A DNA stretch of 8,052 nucleotides from Bacillota bacterium (GTDB lineage Bacteria > Bacillota > Sulfobacillia > JAJZYS01 > JAJYTV01), in assembly GCA_021792885.1 (NCBI GenBank), contig JAJYTV010000069.1:1-8052 (forward strand), in the 5' to 3' direction. Every line of letters begins with the position of its first letter. Within the stretch, counting starts at the first letter, position 1. Under the pieces are notes generated by a model. It was not told the origin of the DNA and made no database searches. It worked only from the letters and a program-made list of their open reading frames with translations. Positions 1 to 5,551 of this stretch are shown one piece after another. A program made the position numbers and the translations under genes.

Positions 1-91
1 CCACCCGTTCCCATCTCGAACACGGTAGTGAAACCCTCCAGCGCCGATGGTACTCGCCCCGCAAGGGGCCGGGAGAGTAGGACGCCGCCGG
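1..91 (+). rRNA. rrf: 5S ribosomal RNA, 5'-truncated by the window edge
   Basis: The first ~91 bases are the body and 3' end of a bacterial 5S rRNA. The conserved loop B/C segment (CCCGTTCCCATCTCGAACAC), the AGCGCCGATGGTA block, a CCCC-GCAA-GGGG hairpin with a GNRA loop (57-68) and the 3' GGGAGAGTAGGACGCCGCC end are all readable. By comparison with the ~116-nt family length, about 25 nt of the 5' end lie outside the window. An intrinsic terminator follows directly, so this is the last gene of its rRNA operon in this direction. The 3' end is placed at about 91 by family convention; exact processing cannot be seen. Confidence 0.96.
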
Positions 92-100
92 AATCCTTCA

Positions 101-138
101 GCCCCCGCAGTGATGAACTGCGGGGGCTTCTTTGTTTT
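101..138 (+). terminator. Intrinsic terminator of the rRNA operon
   Basis: A perfect 10-bp stem, GCCCCCGCAG (101-110) with CTGCGGGGGC (118-127), closes a 7-nt loop (TGATGAA). The T-rich tail TTCTTTGTTTT follows immediately on the plus strand. This is a textbook Rho-independent terminator 10 nt after the 5S end. Read on the minus strand, the bases after the stem are not T-rich, so it should not efficiently end transcription arriving from the VOC/DUF393 unit. Confidence 0.95.
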
Positions 139-155
139 GGTCTGCGCAGGTGGGA

Positions 156-515
156 TCAGGGCGCCACGAGCTCCACCTTGATGCGGTCGGGATCTTCGCG
201 GAAGAGGCTGTAGACGTCCTCGCCAGCTGCGTGAGGATGCCGGTCCGCGTAGAGGATAGGCACGCCACTGGCGCGCAGCTTCTCCGTCAAGAGGTCGATC
301 TGCGCGCGCGATGCCGCGTGGAATGCAAGATGATTGAGCCCTACGCGGCGGCGATGGTACGGAGGATCGAGCCGCTCCTTCTCCGCCTGCGCCAGTAACT
401 AGATTATTTCACGCAGTCATTACCCCCAGAACTCCTGCGGGCGCCGCAGGTCGGAAACGCAGAGTTCGATGTGATGCACGAGGCCGGCCTTGTGCGGCGG
501 CTTCGGTGCAGGCAT
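156..515 (-). pseudogene. VOC/glyoxalase-family protein gene, disrupted by internal loss and stops
   Basis: Reading from ATG at 515, the product starts as a VOC (vicinal oxygen chelate) protein: LVHHIELCVSDLRRPQEFWG, with the first-strand HHIEL metal-site histidine and the FWG element. It then meets TAA, TGA and, after a few codons, TAG (positions ~422-394). The same frame continues after the stops with clear VOC C-terminal sequence (PYHRRRVGLNHLAFHA, then EDPDRIKVELVAP) to a TGA at 156. From memory of intact relatives (~125-130 residues), about 30 central residues are missing and replaced by a ~30-nt AT-rich stretch, although the outer frame is kept. The ATG has a GGGAG ribosome site and sits 2 nt after the DUF393 stop, so the two were co-transcribed. 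The family covers glyoxalase, fosfomycin-resistance and dioxygenase-like functions; the original substrate is unknown. A sequencing or assembly error is the alternative to a true pseudogene. Confidence 0.82.
394..423 (-). other. AT-rich scar carrying the stop codons in the VOC gene
   Basis: This stretch is conspicuously AT-rich inside GC-rich coding sequence. On the minus strand it supplies TAA, TGA and TAG in the VOC frame. Its ends read GTAA and TTAC, a 4-bp inverted repeat extendable to GTAACT/AGTTAC only with a 2-nt bulge. No known insertion sequence, target duplication or recombination site is recognised. It stands where about 30 codons of the ancestral gene would be. Confidence 0.55.
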
Positions 516-517
516 GT

Positions 518-949
518 TCAGGGATGCTCCCTTCGCGTGTCGTGGGTTCTTTGGTCGGAGCGGATGGCCGCACGGCGCGCAATGCTGCGAGGCAGCGGCA
601 CGTGCGTGCGATGACGCGCCAAAAGCCGGTAGACGGGGTCTGCGACGCCAAGCGCGATGCCGAGCGTGAGCAGCGCCGTCATCGGCCGGTTGCCGAGGCG
701 TCGGTAGACGGCGTGTAGCGCGTGCGCGCCCGAAAGCCAGCCGTCCGGGCCGTGCACATGGATCGCGTGCTGGAGGTCCTCGCTGCTCGGGCCATCCTTT
801 GGCGGGGCGAACTCCTGCAGCGGGCAGAGCACGAGACCGCTGCGGTCCGCCCCGGACCGCCAGCCGTCGGCCGCCGCGCTGCACAGAGGGCATGCGCCGT
901 CGTAGTAGACGGCCAGGCGATCGTTGTCGGCCAAGGCGAACACCCCCAT
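518..949 (-). CDS. DCC-family (DUF393) thiol-disulfide oxidoreductase-like protein
   Basis: The 143-residue product carries the family hallmark YYDGACPLC near the N-terminus (residues 15-23), with a CxxC pair at C20/C23. A downstream HALHAVYRRLG and VYRLLARHR segment matches the usual C-terminal half of DUF393 proteins. The CxxC pair suggests a thioredoxin-like redox role, but substrates of the family are poorly defined. A basic tail of about 25 residues extends past the conserved domain. The start is uncertain. ATG at 949 has no ribosome site; GTG at 970 has a weak GAGGG; TTG at 934 is preceded by GGGGGTG at 6-nt spacing and gives the short N-terminus usual in the family. A TATACT -10-like hexamer at 954-959 sits just upstream, favouring a start at 949 or 934. 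The VOC gene follows 2 nt after the stop, indicating an operon. Confidence 0.85.
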   Translation of the reverse strand: MGVFALADNDRLAVYYDGACPLCSAAADGWRSGADRSGLVLCPLQEFAPPKDGPSSEDLQHAIHVHGPDGWLSGAHALHAVYRRLGNRPMTALLTLGIALGVADPVYRLLARHRTHVPLPRSIARRAAIRSDQRTHDTRREHP

Positions 950-953
950 GCGC

Positions 954-959
954 AGTATA
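954..959 (-). promoter_or_regulatory. Possible -10 element for the DUF393/VOC unit
   Basis: Read on the minus strand this is TATACT (5 of 6 matches to TATAAT). No good -35 is present: the best hexamer at a 16-nt spacer is TCGAGG. Transcription would begin about 5-8 nt downstream, at or inside the ATG at 949. That implies a leaderless or very short-leader mRNA, or use of the TTG at 934. Context supports a promoter because the neighbouring hsp20 gene is divergent. Confidence 0.35.
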
Positions 960-1002
960 GCGCCTCGCACCTAGCCCTCGAGGCGCGCCATGCATCGCAT
1001 GA

Positions 1003-1022
1003 GTGCCGGCCTCGCACGGCAC
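1003..1022 (+). promoter_or_regulatory. Inverted repeat in the hsp20 5' region
   Basis: GTGCCG (1003-1008) pairs perfectly with CGGCAC (1017-1022) across an 8-nt loop, ending 9 nt before the hsp20 ribosome site. It could be an operator or a leader hairpin. It is not a CIRCE element (no TTAGCACTC arms), and no convincing sigma-70 promoter for hsp20 was found between the divergent genes. Confidence 0.3.
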
Positions 1023-1031
1023 CCTTGATGT

Positions 1032-1037
1032 AGGAGG
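1032..1037 (+). promoter_or_regulatory. Ribosome binding site fixing the hsp20 start
   Basis: AGGAGG lies 7 nt before ATG 1045. It supports this start rather than an in-frame upstream one that would add 14 residues with no Hsp20 similarity. Confidence 0.85.
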
Positions 1038-1044
1038 GATCGGG

Positions 1045-1485
1045 ATGGATGCGAGATCGCTCGTGCCGTGGCCTGACCGCGAGGACGTGGGTCGACTGAT
1101 GGAGTGGCCCCAGCGCATGCTGACGCAGATGATGCGGGAGATGCCGAGCATCGAGCTCTGCGACGAGGGCGAGGCGCTCGTGGTGCGCGTCGAGGTGCCC
1201 GGCGTGGATCCGGAGGACCTCGACGTCGAACTGACGCCGCAGCAACTCACCGTGCGCGGAGAGATCCGGCAGTCCTCCGGCGGCGACGGCCAGGGCATCT
1301 ACCACAGCGAACGCCGTTACGGCCGCTTTCACCGCAGCGTGCCGCTGCCGGCGACAGTGGACCCGGATTCGGCGCAAGCCAGCTACCGCAACGGGCTATT
1401 GGAGGTTCGCATGCCGCGCAGCGCCGCGGGGCGCAAGAAGCTGCGCGTACAGGCCGGCGAGGGATCGTCCAAACAGCAGCACTGA
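1045..1485 (+). CDS. Small heat-shock protein, Hsp20/alpha-crystallin family
   Basis: The 146-residue protein is an ATP-independent holdase chaperone that keeps unfolding proteins soluble in the cytoplasm, by family knowledge. A ~33-residue N-terminal arm rich in Met/Trp/Arg precedes the alpha-crystallin domain (about residues 34-125). Visible landmarks are VVRVEVPGVDPEDLDVEL (46-63), the LTVRGE strand (68-73), the ERRYGRFHRSVPLP segment (89-102) and the signature ASYRNGLLEVRMP (112-124). A short C-terminal tail contains LRV (133-135), the position of the I/V-x-I/V oligomerisation motif. Length is normal for the family. The gene is divergent from DUF393. Heat control is likely for the family, but no CIRCE site is seen. 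Confidence 0.96.
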   Translation: MDARSLVPWPDREDVGRLMEWPQRMLTQMMREMPSIELCDEGEALVVRVEVPGVDPEDLDVELTPQQLTVRGEIRQSSGGDGQGIYHSERRYGRFHRSVPLPATVDPDSAQASYRNGLLEVRMPRSAAGRKKLRVQAGEGSSKQQH

Positions 1486-1510
1486 CGCACACCGCGATCC
1501 GGCGTCGATC

Positions 1511-1519
1511 TGCTATGAT
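1511..1519 (+). promoter_or_regulatory. Extended -10 promoter for the polysaccharide deacetylase gene
   Basis: TGCTATGAT contains the TGn extension followed by TATGAT (5 of 6 to TATAAT). No good -35 hexamer sits 16-18 nt upstream, as is common for extended -10 promoters. The predicted transcription start near 1526 leaves a ~25-nt leader. The short hsp20-to-deacetylase gap has no terminator, so read-through from hsp20 is also possible. Confidence 0.5.
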
Positions 1520-1540
1520 TAAGGGTATCCTGCAGAGACC

Positions 1541-1545
1541 GGAGG
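1541..1545 (+). promoter_or_regulatory. Ribosome binding site of the deacetylase gene
   Basis: GGAGG is placed 6 nt before ATG 1552, which begins a signal peptide. This fixes the start. Confidence 0.8.
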
Positions 1546-1551
1546 CGCGGG

Positions 1552-2559
1552 ATGCTCTCCAAAGCTGCTGCTGTGGTCCCCTTCCTGGCGCTCGCACTGG
1601 TCCTCGGAGGGTGCTCCGCCCCGACGACGGTGCATCAGAGCGCGGCCAGACCACGCAAGACATCTCACTCGGCCGGGCACCCCGTTCCGGCGACCGCCAA
1701 GGCGAAGTCGCCGCATGTCGCCGCGGCGGCGGCCCCGCCTGCGCACGTCTACTACAAGCACCAAGTGATGATCTTGATGTACCACGGCCTTGGCCCGCAG
1801 GCGCACGGCGACATCATCACCCCGGCGGCGTTCGCCGGGGAGATGCAGTCGCTGCAGTCGGCGGGCTTCCAGTTCGTCAGCCTTGCACAGGTGCAGTCCT
1901 TCCTGGGCGGCGGGAGCATCCCGCCGAACGCGGTCGCGCTGACCTTCGACGACGGCCTCGAGAGTGTCTACACCTACGCCTACCCGATCCTGCTGCAGCG
2001 CAAGATCCCATTCGCGACCTTCCTGATCGTCGGCCGAATCAACACCGTGGTCGGCGATCTCTCCTGGGCGCAGATCCATGCGATGCTGCATTCCGGGCTG
2101 CTCACGGTCGGATCGCACACCTTCGCGAGCCACGGCTCGGTGCCGAGCGGTCCGCACTCGACTGGCGCGGCGCTGACGACGCACATCTACAACTTCCGGA
2201 CAGGGCAGACGGAAACGAACGCGCAGTATACCGCCCGGGTGGAGGGCGATCTCGTCCGTGCACGCAAGATCCTGCGGCTGGAGACCTCTCAGCCAGTGAC
2301 GTGGTTCGCCTATCCCTTCGGCGCCTACGACACGGCCGTAGAGCAGATGCTTTTGCAGGCAGGCTACTCCGACGCAGTGACGACCTGGGGCTGGGGCACG
2401 ACAGGCTACGCGCGGCCGCTCGCGCTGCCGCGCGAGAACGCCGGCACGCCCAAGCTCTCCCCGGCGACGATCGTCAACATGGTGCTCTACGTGGCGCACC
2501 TGACGGCGAAGGACCAGACCTACCAGACGCCCCAGCAGGTCGTACCGATCTGGCCCTAG
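1552..2559 (+). CDS. Lipoprotein polysaccharide deacetylase (carbohydrate esterase 4, NodB fold)
   Basis: This 335-residue protein is predicted to be an exported, lipid-anchored enzyme that removes N-acetyl groups from a cell-surface polysaccharide. A lipoprotein signal peptide ends in LGGC, with the lipidated cysteine at C21. An Ala/Pro/His/Lys-rich linker (about 22-66) follows as a wall-spanning stalk. The NodB domain starts at VMILMYHGLG (72-81). It has TFDDG (131-135, catalytic base D133 and metal ligand D134), SHTFASHG (188-195, metal histidines H189 and H194) and WFAYPFGAYD (251-260). The MYHGLG opening and overall order resemble the PgaB/IcaB poly-N-acetylglucosamine deacetylase branch more than peptidoglycan deacetylases; that assignment is inference. 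It has its own promoter, and its stop overlaps that of the convergent AcoX-like gene. Confidence 0.93.
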   Translation: MLSKAAAVVPFLALALVLGGCSAPTTVHQSAARPRKTSHSAGHPVPATAKAKSPHVAAAAAPPAHVYYKHQVMILMYHGLGPQAHGDIITPAAFAGEMQSLQSAGFQFVSLAQVQSFLGGGSIPPNAVALTFDDGLESVYTYAYPILLQRKIPFATFLIVGRINTVVGDLSWAQIHAMLHSGLLTVGSHTFASHGSVPSGPHSTGAALTTHIYNFRTGQTETNAQYTARVEGDLVRARKILRLETSQPVTWFAYPFGAYDTAVEQMLLQAGYSDAVTTWGWGTTGYARPLALPRENAGTPKLSPATIVNMVLYVAHLTAKDQTYQTPQQVVPIWP

Positions 2560-3554
2560 CGGCGCAGAGAGAAGGCGCCGCGCGCAGCCGCAGCGGCGAG
2601 CGCGCGGCCGATCTCGATCACGACCGGGCCGTCGCCGAGGATGCGCAGCACGGCGCGTTCTCCCTTCGCGAGGCGGGCGACCGGCTCGCCGTCGAGCGCG
2701 ATCGTGCGCGGCCCCGGTCCGACCGGTAGGACCTTGCCCAGTGGGAGCCGCTGTGTCCGGACCACCCCGACTTCTGCGACGAGGCCCGGGGCGATCGGTG
2801 CCAGGGCACGGGACGCAGCCTCCGGATCACACTCTGCCCACGCGCCCTCCGGTTCCTCCGCGGACAGCGGCTGCAGCGCCGCAAGGACGGACGACCAGCC
2901 GATTGTGCCCGGCGTGGCCTGCGTGACGACGATTTGTTCGACGTCGTCCGGTTCCCACACCGCACGCGTGCCGTGGTAGGTCGGCCGCAGCACGAGGGCG
3001 TCGATGAGGCCCCATTCCGGCGGCGCTCCGTCGCGCTCGAAGGAGATGCGCTTGCGTCGCACCAAAGCTTCGGGTGCAAGGCCCTGCGCGGTTACGCCCA
3101 GCGCGATGCCGGCCGCGGTCGCCTCGGTCCAATGAGGGAACGCGTTGTTCGTGCCGGTGGAAATGGGCAGGAGCGGCAGGTCGCCGATCTCTGCCGCGAC
3201 CAGCCGGGATGTCCCGTCTCCGCCCAGGACCAGAAGCGCCGCAACGCCTGCATCGCGCATCGCGCGCGCCGCCTGCCGCGTATCCTCCGGGGAGCGATAA
3301 AGAGGCAGCACGAGCGGCTCGGCCGCAAGGGCGGGCCGCCGCACCGGAGAAAGGCCGGAAAGCGCCTGGTCGACCAACTGCAGGGCATCGCGCAGATAGA
3401 GGACGCGGTCCACGCCGACGGCCCCGAGACCGACGAGGGCACGGCGCAAGAGTGCCACCTTCTCGGGTGCCGTCACCACGGTCGCCTCGCTGACGAGCCG
3501 ACGGATGTCCTTTCCGGCAGCCGGGTTCGCGATGATGCCGACGGTGACCGACAC
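2556..3554 (-). CDS. AcoX-like NAD(+)/NADH kinase-fold protein
   Basis: The 332-residue product has the NAD-kinase/diacylglycerol-kinase fold. An N-terminal GIIANPAAGKDIRRLV segment (6-21) is followed by LVLGGDGTSR (108-117), the nucleotide-binding GGDGT motif, and PISTGTNNAFP (130-140), the NAD-kinase-type TGTNN signature. A C-terminal beta-rich half ends with an ALDGEP element. The ANPAAGKDIRRLV opening and TGTNNAFP are typical of AcoX, a protein encoded in many acetoin-catabolism operons whose biochemical role is unsettled. No acoABCL genes are nearby, so aco function is not supported by context. GTG at 3554 is chosen because GGAGG lies 7 nt upstream. The in-frame ATG at 3602 would add 16 unrelated residues and overlaps the putative promoter. 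The gene is divergent from the adenosyltransferase and convergent with the deacetylase. Confidence 0.88.
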   Translation of the reverse strand: MSVTVGIIANPAAGKDIRRLVSEATVVTAPEKVALLRRALVGLGAVGVDRVLYLRDALQLVDQALSGLSPVRRPALAAEPLVLPLYRSPEDTRQAARAMRDAGVAALLVLGGDGTSRLVAAEIGDLPLLPISTGTNNAFPHWTEATAAGIALGVTAQGLAPEALVRRKRISFERDGAPPEWGLIDALVLRPTYHGTRAVWEPDDVEQIVVTQATPGTIGWSSVLAALQPLSAEEPEGAWAECDPEAASRALAPIAPGLVAEVGVVRTQRLPLGKVLPVGPGPRTIALDGEPVARLAKGERAVLRILGDGPVVIEIGRALAAAAARGAFSLRR

Positions 3555-3561
3555 GGGCGTG

Positions 3562-3566
3562 CCTCC
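3562..3566 (-). promoter_or_regulatory. Ribosome binding site fixing the AcoX-like GTG start
   Basis: On the minus strand this reads GGAGG, 7 nt before GTG 3554. It decides in favour of the GTG over the upstream ATG at 3602, which has no comparable site. Confidence 0.75.
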
Positions 3567-3590
3567 GTCCTGATCGCCGAAACGTCGCGA

Positions 3591-3604
3591 CCATTGTACC
3601 ATTG
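3591..3604 (-). promoter_or_regulatory. Extended -10 promoter with overlapping direct repeat, AcoX-like gene
   Basis: The minus strand reads TGG-TACAAT, an extended -10 (TGn plus 5 of 6 to TATAAT; hexamer at 3593-3598), about 40 nt before the GTG start. The same bases form a direct repeat: CCATTG (3591-3596) and CCATTG (3599-3604) separated by TA on the plus strand. No good -35 is visible. The repeat overlapping the -10 could be a regulator site; this is inference. Confidence 0.45.
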
Positions 3605-3697
3605 ACGGCTTTCCGACCGGCCGGCGAGGGTTGTCGGCACAGGCGGAAGGTGCGGTGCGCCGAGGCGAGAATGTTCCACCACGAAGGAAGGGTGACC

Positions 3698-4255
3698 ATG
3701 CGCATCTACACGCGGCTCGGCGACCAGGGGGAAACCAGCCTCTACACGCCGAAGGGGGTGCCGCAGCGCCTACACAAAAGCCATGCGCGCGTCGAAGCCT
3801 ACGGGACGATTGACGAGCTGAACGCGCAGATCGGCGTCGTACGCGCAGAACTCCCGCCGGGCGACCGCGCCGCAGCGATCCTGGAATTCACGCAGCATCG
3901 GCTGTTCCATGCGGGCTACGACATCTCCACGATGCCGCAGGACGGGGTGGCGCCGGCGGCAGTGAAACCGGAAGACACAGCGAGGCTGGAAGCGGAGATC
4001 GACAGCGTCCAGCAAGCACTGCCGCCGCTTTCGCAGTTCATCCTGCCGTCCGGCGTGCGCGCTGCGGCCGCCTTGCACGTCGCGCGCACGGTGGCGCGCC
4101 GCGCCGAGCGACGAGTCGTCGCGTTGCAAGAGGAACCGCCCAACCCGGAAGTGGTACGATTTCTAAACCGCTTGTCGGATCTGCTCTTCGTCCTTGCGCG
4201 CGACGTGAACCTGCGGCTCGGGCGCGGCGACGAGACGGTGCACTGGCAGGTCTAG
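3698..4255 (+). CDS. PduO-type cob(I)alamin adenosyltransferase
   Basis: This 185-residue cytoplasmic enzyme transfers the 5'-deoxyadenosyl group of ATP to reduced cobalamin to make adenosylcobalamin. All family blocks are present: the N-terminal YTRLGDQGETSL (4-15) of the ATP site, EAYGTIDELNAQIG (33-46), QFILPSGVRAAAALHVARTVARRAER (113-138), and RFLNRLSDLLFVLAR (154-168). F114 and R130/R134 match in spacing the cobalamin-facing Phe and ATP-binding Arg residues described for Lactobacillus PduO. Length fits the family. ATG 3698 is chosen for its position at the conserved N-terminus and the AAGGAAGGG site just upstream. The gene is divergent from the AcoX-like gene and 30 nt before the membrane-protein gene. 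No cobalamin biosynthesis or B12-dependent enzyme is in view. Confidence 0.95.
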   Translation: MRIYTRLGDQGETSLYTPKGVPQRLHKSHARVEAYGTIDELNAQIGVVRAELPPGDRAAAILEFTQHRLFHAGYDISTMPQDGVAPAAVKPEDTARLEAEIDSVQQALPPLSQFILPSGVRAAAALHVARTVARRAERRVVALQEEPPNPEVVRFLNRLSDLLFVLARDVNLRLGRGDETVHWQV

Positions 4256-4285
4256 ACGCGAATCCTGCCGAGGGAGTGACGCGGG

Positions 4286-5452
4286 ATGAACCGCTTCGCT
4301 GCGGCGTCCGGTGTTAGCCTGGTGGCGGCCGCCCTGGCCGGCCTCTGGCTGGCGGTCACGCGGTCTCCCGTCGCGACGACGGACCTTCGGCTCTGGCTCG
4401 GATACGGCGCCGCGGGCTTCCTCGCCGCAGGCGTCGGACTCGAGATCATGCGGCCGGGCGCATTCGCCGCACCGCAGCGCCTAAACCAGATCTACCTCTG
4501 GTCTGCGGTCGCCGGCATCGCACTGCTCTCGCTGCCGCCCGTCGGGACGATCGCGGGGCTGCACCGCCTCGGCTGGCTGGGGTTCGTCATCGGGGCGGCT
4601 AGCTACGCCTACTTGATCTGGTGGCGCCCGCCCATGCCCGGCAAGCAGCCGGAAGCCTTCGGCGACGTGCTCGCGCCGGTCCGGCAACGGCGCGGCGACG
4701 TTGCCCACGACGTGGTCGCCCGCGCGATGGTCGCCGCGGCGCCGGCCTACCTCTTCCTCGTCGCTGTGGCAGGCGTTGCGGATGGCCATATGCTTGGAAG
4801 CCGCAGCGAACTCCTGCTGCTGTTCGGCTGGCTGGGCTCGCTGACGTTGGGAGGCGCCCTCTACGTCTGGCCGCGCCTCCTGGCGCACCCGCCGGGGTCG
4901 CGCCATCTCGCCCGCTGGGGCGCGGCGGCATGGCACCTCGGCCTCGTGCTGTCGGTGATCATGCGGCAGCCGTGGCTGCTCGCCGTGACCGGTGTCGGCA
5001 CGCTGATGCTGCTCGCCGACCTGATGCCGACGCTGCGCGGCGTGCGGCGCGGGAGGCCGTACGTCGTCGGCTCCCGGCGGCGTTACCCGAAGGTGGGCGC
5101 CAGGATCGGCTTCGCCCTCGCGGCACTGCTGCTGCTTCTTCTGGGCGCGGTCCTGTTCTTCCCCACCGGCCTGCTCGCGTGGCAGCGCATGCTCTCGATC
5201 GGCGTCGCCGTCGCGGCGAACCTGACGCTTTTGCACCACCTGCGTCCCGCATTCGGTGCCCAGATCCTGCGACCGCGTGGCGGCTGGATGCCGAGCCTGC
5301 TCGCGATCGCCAGCTTGGGTCTCGGGTCGTTCCCGCGCCTTTCGGCCGTCGCGGTTGCCATCGCCTGCCTGTATCTCGCCGCCAGCTGGCTTCCCGGCCT
5401 CTCGCTGCGCCCTCCCAAGGAAGAGGAGCGCCGCACGCGCCGTCCTGTCTGA
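4286..5452 (+). CDS. Polytopic membrane protein of unknown function
   Basis: I do not recognise a named family with confidence. The 388-residue protein has about 10-12 hydrophobic segments by eye, at roughly 7-24, 38-56, 70-90, 95-113, 148-168, 177-197, 212-230, 233-252, 275-297, 302-320, 335-352 and 355-372. A polar loop (114-144) and a basic loop (254-272) separate groups. It ends in a charged tail (PPKEEERRTRRP). The central LGSLTLGGALYVWPRL, followed by a helix with WHLGLVL, is reminiscent of heme-copper oxidase subunit I-like or NnrS-like proteins; several helix-end histidines fit that idea. This is weak inference. ATG 4286 has AGGGAG 9 nt upstream. The start is 30 nt after the adenosyltransferase stop, so the two probably share a transcript. 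Confidence 0.85.
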   Translation: MNRFAAASGVSLVAAALAGLWLAVTRSPVATTDLRLWLGYGAAGFLAAGVGLEIMRPGAFAAPQRLNQIYLWSAVAGIALLSLPPVGTIAGLHRLGWLGFVIGAASYAYLIWWRPPMPGKQPEAFGDVLAPVRQRRGDVAHDVVARAMVAAAPAYLFLVAVAGVADGHMLGSRSELLLLFGWLGSLTLGGALYVWPRLLAHPPGSRHLARWGAAAWHLGLVLSVIMRQPWLLAVTGVGTLMLLADLMPTLRGVRRGRPYVVGSRRRYPKVGARIGFALAALLLLLLGAVLFFPTGLLAWQRMLSIGVAVAANLTLLHHLRPAFGAQILRPRGGWMPSLLAIASLGLGSFPRLSAVAVAIACLYLAASWLPGLSLRPPKEEERRTRRPV

Positions 5453-5457
5453 GCTTG

Positions 5458-5544
5458 GAGGAGAACTCCTCGCGCCCCGCGAAAGCGCTCGGTGCGCCCG
5501 AGGTGGAGCGGGCAGCAGAAGGAGGCGGAGGCGCACAGTGCGCC
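5458..5544 (+). promoter_or_regulatory. Hairpin-rich leader upstream of the EF-G-like gene
   Basis: Four perfect inverted repeats lie in the 99-nt gap. They are GAGGAG-AA-CTCCTC (5458-5471), TCGCG-CCC-CGCGA (5470-5482), CTCGG-TGCGC-CCGAG (5488-5502) and GGCGCAC-A-GTGCGCC (5530-5544). The first two share two bases, so only one can form fully. None is followed by a T-run, so no intrinsic terminator is evident. A regulatory role is inference; GC-rich DNA yields short hairpins by chance. Confidence 0.35.
5517..5525 (+). promoter_or_regulatory. Unusually distant ribosome binding site of the EF-G-like gene
   Basis: AGAAGGAGG is the strongest Shine-Dalgarno sequence in the region but lies 26 nt from ATG 5552, too far for direct use. 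The palindrome 5530-5544 sits between them. Folding it would leave about 11 unpaired nt between the site and the ATG, a workable spacing. No in-frame ATG, GTG or TTG occurs at normal distance. Confidence 0.45.
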
Positions 5545-5551
5545 GGGCGGT

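Noticed and set aside
420..1377. Long minus-strand frames (292 and 232 codons) across the DUF393, intergenic and hsp20 regions
   Set aside because: They are antisense to hsp20 and out of frame with DUF393. Only the last ~31 codons of the 292-codon frame are real, being the N-terminus of the VOC gene.
2560..2580. CGGCGC/GCGCCG hairpin with a 9-nt loop just after the convergent stops, as a terminator
   Set aside because: No T-run follows on the plus strand, and on the minus strand it lies inside the AcoX-like coding sequence.
1104..2729. 541-codon open frame on the plus strand across hsp20 and the deacetylase
   Set aside because: Arg/Ala/Gly-rich product with no domain; it is the out-of-frame shadow of two well-supported genes in GC-rich DNA.
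3600..3602. ATG as the start of the AcoX-like gene
   Set aside because: It overlaps the putative -10 region, lacks a ribosome site and adds residues not seen in the family; GTG 3554 with GGAGG is better.
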